DNA from: Chitinophagaceae bacterium
GTDB taxonomy: Bacteria; Bacteroidota; Bacteroidia; Chitinophagales; Chitinophagaceae
DNA length: 39,003 bases
Assembly (NCBI GenBank): GCA_017998385.1
Contig: JAGODE010000010.1
Span: 1-39,003, forward strand
Reading direction: 5' to 3'
Under the pieces are notes generated by a model. The model saw only the letters and a program-made list of their open reading frames with translations. It had not been told where the DNA came from and did no database searches. This document shows, one piece after another, positions 34,873 through 39,003 of this stretch. The position numbers and the translations under genes are program-made. Each line of letters opens with the position of its first letter. Position 1 is the stretch's first letter.

Positions 34873-35778
34873 ATGAACGGGAAAAGTATACTGTATATCA
34901 TTAATCCTATATCCGGCACACGTACCAAAAAGAATCTCCAGCAATTTCTGGAACAAAAGACAACCGAGGCCGGTATTCCCTATCATATTGAATATTCAGT
35001 AGCCAATGCTGACTATTCCTTCCTTCACCCCATTATTAAAGAAAAAAATATTACCGATGTCGGTATTGCGGGCGGTGATGGCACCGTAAGCCAGGTGGTA
35101 AACGGGTTAATGGAATTTGATCTCAATTTCGGCATCTTCCCCTGTGGCTCTGGAAATGGTCTTGCCCTGGCTGCAGGTATACCACGTGCCGTAGACAAAG
35201 CCCTGGAAGTGTTCCTGCATGGAAAGCCAATGCATACCGATGGCTTTTTAATCAATGGCCAGTTTGCCTGTATGTTATCCGGACTTGGTTTCGACGCAAA
35301 AGTTGCACATGATTTTGCACGTCAACCCAAACGTGGACTCAGCACCTATGCCAGGCAGGTGATCAGAAATTTTTTCAAAGCTCGGTTTTATGACTTTACG
35401 GTTCAATTGCCCGGCCAGCAATTTCAGACTACCGCCTTTTTTATCAGTATTGCCAATAGCAACCAGTTTGGCAATCAGTTTACCATTGCTCCAAAAGCCA
35501 GTCTGAGCGATGGATTACTCGATATTGTAATAGTGACCCGCCAGAATAAGCTGAAGTTATTGCTGCAGACCCTGCGGCAAATCTGGGGATGGAATGCCCT
35601 TCAGCCGGCCACAGCGATCGATACCAGCAAGGCTATCCTGTATTTTCAAACATCTTCTGTTCGTCTTGCCAACAATTCAAAAGCTCCGCTGCACATTGAT
35701 GGAGACCCCGCAGATACGCCTGATCAGGTAGTGATTGAAGTAAAAGAAAAATGCTTCCGGCTAATCTATCCGGTTTAA
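34873..35778 (+). CDS. Diacylglycerol/sphingosine kinase-family lipid kinase (YegS/DagK-like)
   Basis: 301 residues, a DAGK-catalytic-domain protein expected to phosphorylate a lipid such as diacylglycerol or a sphingoid base. ILYIINPISGTRTK opens the domain, GGDGTVSQVVNGL (about residues 70-82) is the ATP-binding glycine motif, and GSGNGLALAAGIPR follows. The C-terminal beta-domain contains ANSNQFGNQFTIAPKASLSDGLLDI and a final IDGDP segment. Sphingolipids occur in many Bacteroidota, so a sphingoid substrate is plausible but not shown. The ATG at 34873 is preferred to 34822, which lies before the promoter. Its stop overlaps the convergent patatin gene's stop. Confidence 0.9.
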   Translation: MNGKSILYIINPISGTRTKKNLQQFLEQKTTEAGIPYHIEYSVANADYSFLHPIIKEKNITDVGIAGGDGTVSQVVNGLMEFDLNFGIFPCGSGNGLALAAGIPRAVDKALEVFLHGKPMHTDGFLINGQFACMLSGLGFDAKVAHDFARQPKRGLSTYARQVIRNFFKARFYDFTVQLPGQQFQTTAFFISIANSNQFGNQFTIAPKASLSDGLLDIVIVTRQNKLKLLLQTLRQIWGWNALQPATAIDTSKAILYFQTSSVRLANNSKAPLHIDGDPADTPDQVVIEVKEKCFRLIYPV

Positions 35779-38015
35779 GGCTTTTTGTCAGATGGCTTCA
35801 GTAGTTGAAGCAGGGTGTAAAATGCCTTTTCGTTAACCGGCGAATTCACAGAGTTAACAATATCCAGTTTTTCGCGCTTACTGAGGTGAAAATTCAATGC
35901 TGCCTTATTCTGTTCTTTTTCTGATGCATATTGAAAAAGCAGCTTATACACGCGGCGGTCGGAGTGTTCGGCATAGTAGCTTAGCATGTCGTTCTGAAAA
36001 TATTCCATCATCTTAAACCAGTTGTGTTGTAGTAACAAAAATGGTTTGGTAGCATGGTCGGTAATATCATCAGAAAGATAGGGGTACTCCCACCCGCCCG
36101 GGCTGCGGTCACGAATCTGTACAATCAATACACCACTCGTATTGGCGTCAATCCACTGGTCAAAAGCCTGGAGAAAACGCAACGATGTTTCCTGCCCGTA
36201 ATTGTCGCGCAGGCCGGCATCCATTACATCGATTACCGGATCTGATGGCAACCAGACATTGGGGAGTACAATAGGAAATGTTGCATTCATACGCAGAGCC
36301 GTAAGCAGTCGCAGATTATACGGGTTCTGTCTTTTAAAAAAGGCGCCAAAGTCCACTACATCAGGATCCATACCAGGCATACGTGTAGTATCCTGCCAGC
36401 TCTGCATCATAAAACTAACCGGTTGTGTGCTGATCAGCATTTTCCGGCTGTCGCGCGTTACCACAGAATTAAAGAACATCAACGGTATTTTAGCCTGCTG
36501 TTCATCTGCTTCATAATCTTTCAACTGCTTATCGAGGTAGCCTCTCGTATTACTGTTGAGTTTTTCTTCAAAAGCATATCCCCGGTCTTTTACATAACTA
36601 AACTGATCGACCTTAAACTTCTGTGCCGGTGCAATAAGGTCACGTGCAACAAATGAAGAAAACATGGAGTTGAGCAGGTCACTGGCCACATCATCCACAT
36701 ATTTTTGATCCTGCAGTTGTATGTTGGCCCCGTTTTGCTTCATCCGGTACAACTCCCGGAAATAAGTGGCGCCGATCATACCGCCTGAAGCGCCATTGAT
36801 CAGGAAAACTTTTTTCATAAAACCACCTCCGTATAAACTATCCAGCCGTTGCAATACACTCATTGTAAAAGTAGCGCTTCTGTGTCCACCGCCACTGGTA
36901 TTGATTACGACCAGCATTGGCTTCTCCTCATCCTGCCGGGCCTTCCATTTATCGAGGATACGAATCATATTTTGCCGGTCGGCCTCTACTTTATCAGGGG
37001 TGCAGAGCGCCAGTAATCCTTCTCTGCTATAAGATGGCCGCTCATTTTTATTCAGGTAATTAAGGCCATATCCTTTATTGCGGGGATCTATCCAATCGAT
37101 CTTATAGAAAAAATTAAGCAATAAAATAAGTACTGCCAGATAGGGAACACTCCAGCTCTGGAGGAAATAGGAAAACGCGCCGGATACACCTATTAATATG
37201 GAAAAGAAAATAGTAATGCTGGCAGCAGCTGGTATCTGAAATACCGAACTCTCCAGGAAAAATCCGATAATAATTAAAAACACAAAGGCGATAAAGACAG
37301 TAACAATAGCCGCAAAGTGATGGCGTTTAAAAAGTGAATCAATAAACTCCGGCGTATAGTGGCGTACATCTCGTGCCGGGCGCAGACGCACAGGAGTTTC
37401 AAAGTAAGACTCCACACTCAGCAGGCTTTCCGCATAAAAAGTAGGTTTTGCCGGACGCAGGTGGGTAATATATTCATCCGGCTTACTGATTACCGGCATC
37501 ATTCTGCGGAAAATGGACTTATCTACACGAAAAAAGTAAATAAAGGAAATAGCAATTATCAAAGCTAATCCGCTCAGAAACCCTCCTGCCAGGAAAAGAA
37601 TCTCTGTATTGCTGATAAGCTCTTTGTGGCTGGTAAAATCGTAGGCTTTATAAAAATAGAAAATGAGAAAAAGCAGCGGAATTACTGCATTGTTAATACA
37701 GTACTTAAGAAAAGGATTGGTCGTAGCGGCCAGAAACCGGAAGTTTTTACTAAACAGGATAAACGTGCTGATATTCCAGCTCATTATAAACATTCCTATA
37801 GAAACGCCCACCAGTGCTGCGCTTACAGCACTCACATTACCCAGATACTCCGGAGCCAGATAAAGAGAGTCTGCCCCGAATCCCTTCATAAAACTGCCAT
37901 TAACCGTGCTAAACAGTATAAACCAGAAAAGCAACAGTACCTGGTATTTCCTGAAATGAAGGAAAATAAGTTGTATGGGAAAAGAATGATAAAAGCCGTG
38001 TATCCAGGTTCTCAT
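35775..38015 (-). CDS. Multi-pass membrane protein fused to a patatin-like phospholipase
   Basis: 746 residues. The N-terminal half (about 1-320) has about seven hydrophobic helices (for example VLLLFWFILFSTV, IIALSFIYFF-type segments and FVFLIIIGFFL), with a loop of about 65 residues between helices 4 and 5. The C-terminal half (about 360-720) is a patatin domain: the oxyanion-hole glycines in NTSGGGHRSA (about 374), the nucleophile GASGG (Ser about 409) and the catalytic Asp in DAGLRDNYG (about 598). All catalytic parts are present, so it should be an active lipid acyl hydrolase acting at the inner face of the membrane. Its role is unknown. It lies 72 bp after ctaA on the same strand. Confidence 0.85.
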   Translation of the reverse strand: MRTWIHGFYHSFPIQLIFLHFRKYQVLLLFWFILFSTVNGSFMKGFGADSLYLAPEYLGNVSAVSAALVGVSIGMFIMSWNISTFILFSKNFRFLAATTNPFLKYCINNAVIPLLFLIFYFYKAYDFTSHKELISNTEILFLAGGFLSGLALIIAISFIYFFRVDKSIFRRMMPVISKPDEYITHLRPAKPTFYAESLLSVESYFETPVRLRPARDVRHYTPEFIDSLFKRHHFAAIVTVFIAFVFLIIIGFFLESSVFQIPAAASITIFFSILIGVSGAFSYFLQSWSVPYLAVLILLLNFFYKIDWIDPRNKGYGLNYLNKNERPSYSREGLLALCTPDKVEADRQNMIRILDKWKARQDEEKPMLVVINTSGGGHRSATFTMSVLQRLDSLYGGGFMKKVFLINGASGGMIGATYFRELYRMKQNGANIQLQDQKYVDDVASDLLNSMFSSFVARDLIAPAQKFKVDQFSYVKDRGYAFEEKLNSNTRGYLDKQLKDYEADEQQAKIPLMFFNSVVTRDSRKMLISTQPVSFMMQSWQDTTRMPGMDPDVVDFGAFFKRQNPYNLRLLTALRMNATFPIVLPNVWLPSDPVIDVMDAGLRDNYGQETSLRFLQAFDQWIDANTSGVLIVQIRDRSPGGWEYPYLSDDITDHATKPFLLLQHNWFKMMEYFQNDMLSYYAEHSDRRVYKLLFQYASEKEQNKAALNFHLSKREKLDIVNSVNSPVNEKAFYTLLQLLKPSDKKP

Positions 38016-38087
38016 GGATAATTTAAGTGGTACAGGATAAAAATACTATTTAAACCCTGCACTTCCAATCACTATCCAAACGGTCTT

Positions 38088-39003
38088 TTATGCCGGCAAA
38101 CTCCGGCGTGAACGTATGAGATAAAGCATCCATACCAGCGACAATAAGAGCAGCATTGCCACAAACTGATGTGCTACTCCCAGCCACAGGAATGCATTGG
38201 GGTGGGGTGATTGTAAAACGGTCAGTATTCCCAGTATTACCTGCACCACTACAAACAACAACGGAATGAACCGTGTTTGGCGGAATAAACGGGACCCATT
38301 GACCCGCAGAGTCCGCCAGGTCCACCATACCAGCAGTGCTGTTATCAGATAAGCCAGATTGCGGTGAATAAAATGAACCACCAGCGGATGATCAAACAGG
38401 AAACTAAAGCCGGTAAAGAGTCTGTTGCCAAACTGGTTTACATGCGAAGGAACCCATACTCCGTTAATGTCGGGCCAGGTTGGTGCGGCCTGAGCAGCTT
38501 TCAGTCCGGCCATAAAAGCGCCATATATAAGCTGCAGCGTGAGTAAGACAATCAGCCATATAACTGACTTGCGGAGCGCCGGCTGCTCAAATCTTGCCGT
38601 TGCCGGCACCAGCAACTGCAGTGCAAACCAAAGCGTGAAACACAGTAGCCCTAATGCAAAAATGAAATGAATAGCGAGTTTGTAGTGACTCACATATAGC
38701 AGTTCGGAATCATCCAATCCGCTTTTTACCATTATCCAGCCCACCAGCCCCTGTAAAAGGCCCAGCAAAAAAAGGATCAAAAGAGGCCGGATCATCTCCT
38801 GCCGGAAACGGCGTTGAATTAAAAAAATGACAAATGGAATCAAAAACACAACTCCGATTAAACGGGCCCATAAACGATGAAACCACTCCCAGAAAAAGAT
38901 AAATTTAAAGTCGCCAAGCGTAAAATGCGAATTGAGGTATTTATACTGCGCTATCTGCTGGTATTTTTCAAAAGCAGCAGTCCATTCTGCCTCATTCATA
39001 GGG
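38088..39003 (-). CDS. ctaA: Heme A synthase (CtaA/COX15), N terminus cut by window edge
   Basis: Oxidises the C8 methyl of heme O to give heme A for cytochrome oxidase, in the inner membrane. The 305 residues in view read straight through the window end (PMNEAEWTAAFEKYQQ..., where homologues read PPLNEAEW), so the true start lies outside and the ATG at 38999 is internal. Heme-ligand regions are FWEWFHRLWARLIG, SHYKLAIHFIFALG, HFIHRNLAYL and GVAHQFVAMLLL, on successive transmembrane helices. It matches the COX15/type-2 CtaA pattern. Confidence 0.93.
   Translation of the reverse strand, partial: PMNEAEWTAAFEKYQQIAQYKYLNSHFTLGDFKFIFFWEWFHRLWARLIGVVFLIPFVIFLIQRRFRQEMIRPLLILFLLGLLQGLVGWIMVKSGLDDSELLYVSHYKLAIHFIFALGLLCFTLWFALQLLVPATARFEQPALRKSVIWLIVLLTLQLIYGAFMAGLKAAQAAPTWPDINGVWVPSHVNQFGNRLFTGFSFLFDHPLVVHFIHRNLAYLITALLVWWTWRTLRVNGSRLFRQTRFIPLLFVVVQVILGILTVLQSPHPNAFLWLGVAHQFVAMLLLLSLVWMLYLIRSRRSLPA

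Overview
This 39,003-base window comes from a Bacteroidota chromosome, most likely the Chitinophagales group. The lineage evidence is: promoters of the form TTTG-N19..22-TAnnTTTG; a TamL/TamB pair in which the TamA-like partner is a lipoprotein; a periplasmic two-component-propeller histidine kinase with a LytTR regulator; type III pantothenate kinase; and abundant lipoproteins and outer-membrane barrels. Genus cannot be assigned from sequence reading alone. Both edges cut genes: lysS on the left and heme A synthase ctaA/COX15 on the right. I saw no tRNA, rRNA, CRISPR array, recognisable transposase or phage gene.

Layout. 1-1207: 3' part of lysS (+), ending at a strong bidirectional terminator. 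1394-2215: an SDR oxidoreductase (-). 2570-5985: a minus-strand operon of LON-domain protein, coaX, outer-membrane barrel and lptC-like lipoprotein. 6141-8861: meaB GTPase and two family-2 glycosyltransferases (+). 8874-9083: a small conserved-looking membrane protein (-). 9449-13786: a LytTR response regulator and a very large sensor kinase (-), with paired direct repeats upstream. 14076-15212: a TPR protein (+). 15290-17101: bipA/typA (-). 17466-18470: a membrane-anchored alpha/beta hydrolase (+). 18565-22193: bestrophin, a UspA-like protein, and an OmpR-type histidine kinase/response regulator pair (all -). 22555-23955: a Gfo/Idh/MocA oxidoreductase (+). 24046-25182: a solitary archaeal-type AAA ATPase (-) bracketed on both sides by the same 14-bp dyad repeats. 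25291-26103: an outer-membrane barrel (+). 26134-33562: the tamB-tamL operon (-). 33779-35778: a FabH-like ketoacyl synthase and a diacylglycerol-kinase-family enzyme (+). 35775-38015: a multi-pass membrane protein fused to a patatin phospholipase domain (-). 38088-39003: ctaA (-).

Functionally, much of the window concerns the cell envelope: LPS transport (LptC), outer-membrane assembly (TamL/TamB), sugar transfer, lipid synthesis and turnover (FabH, lipid kinase, patatin) and two signalling systems. The rest is housekeeping (lysS, coaX, bipA, ctaA). The part that ordinary annotation explains least is the ATPase cassette at about 23968-25245. Its gene stands alone and is bounded on both sides by a 14-bp repeat whose units are themselves palindromic. 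On the promoter side the repeat forms a perfect 14-bp-arm inverted repeat. The second item of interest is a 20-bp-period direct repeat upstream of the LytTR system, a plausible autoregulatory site.
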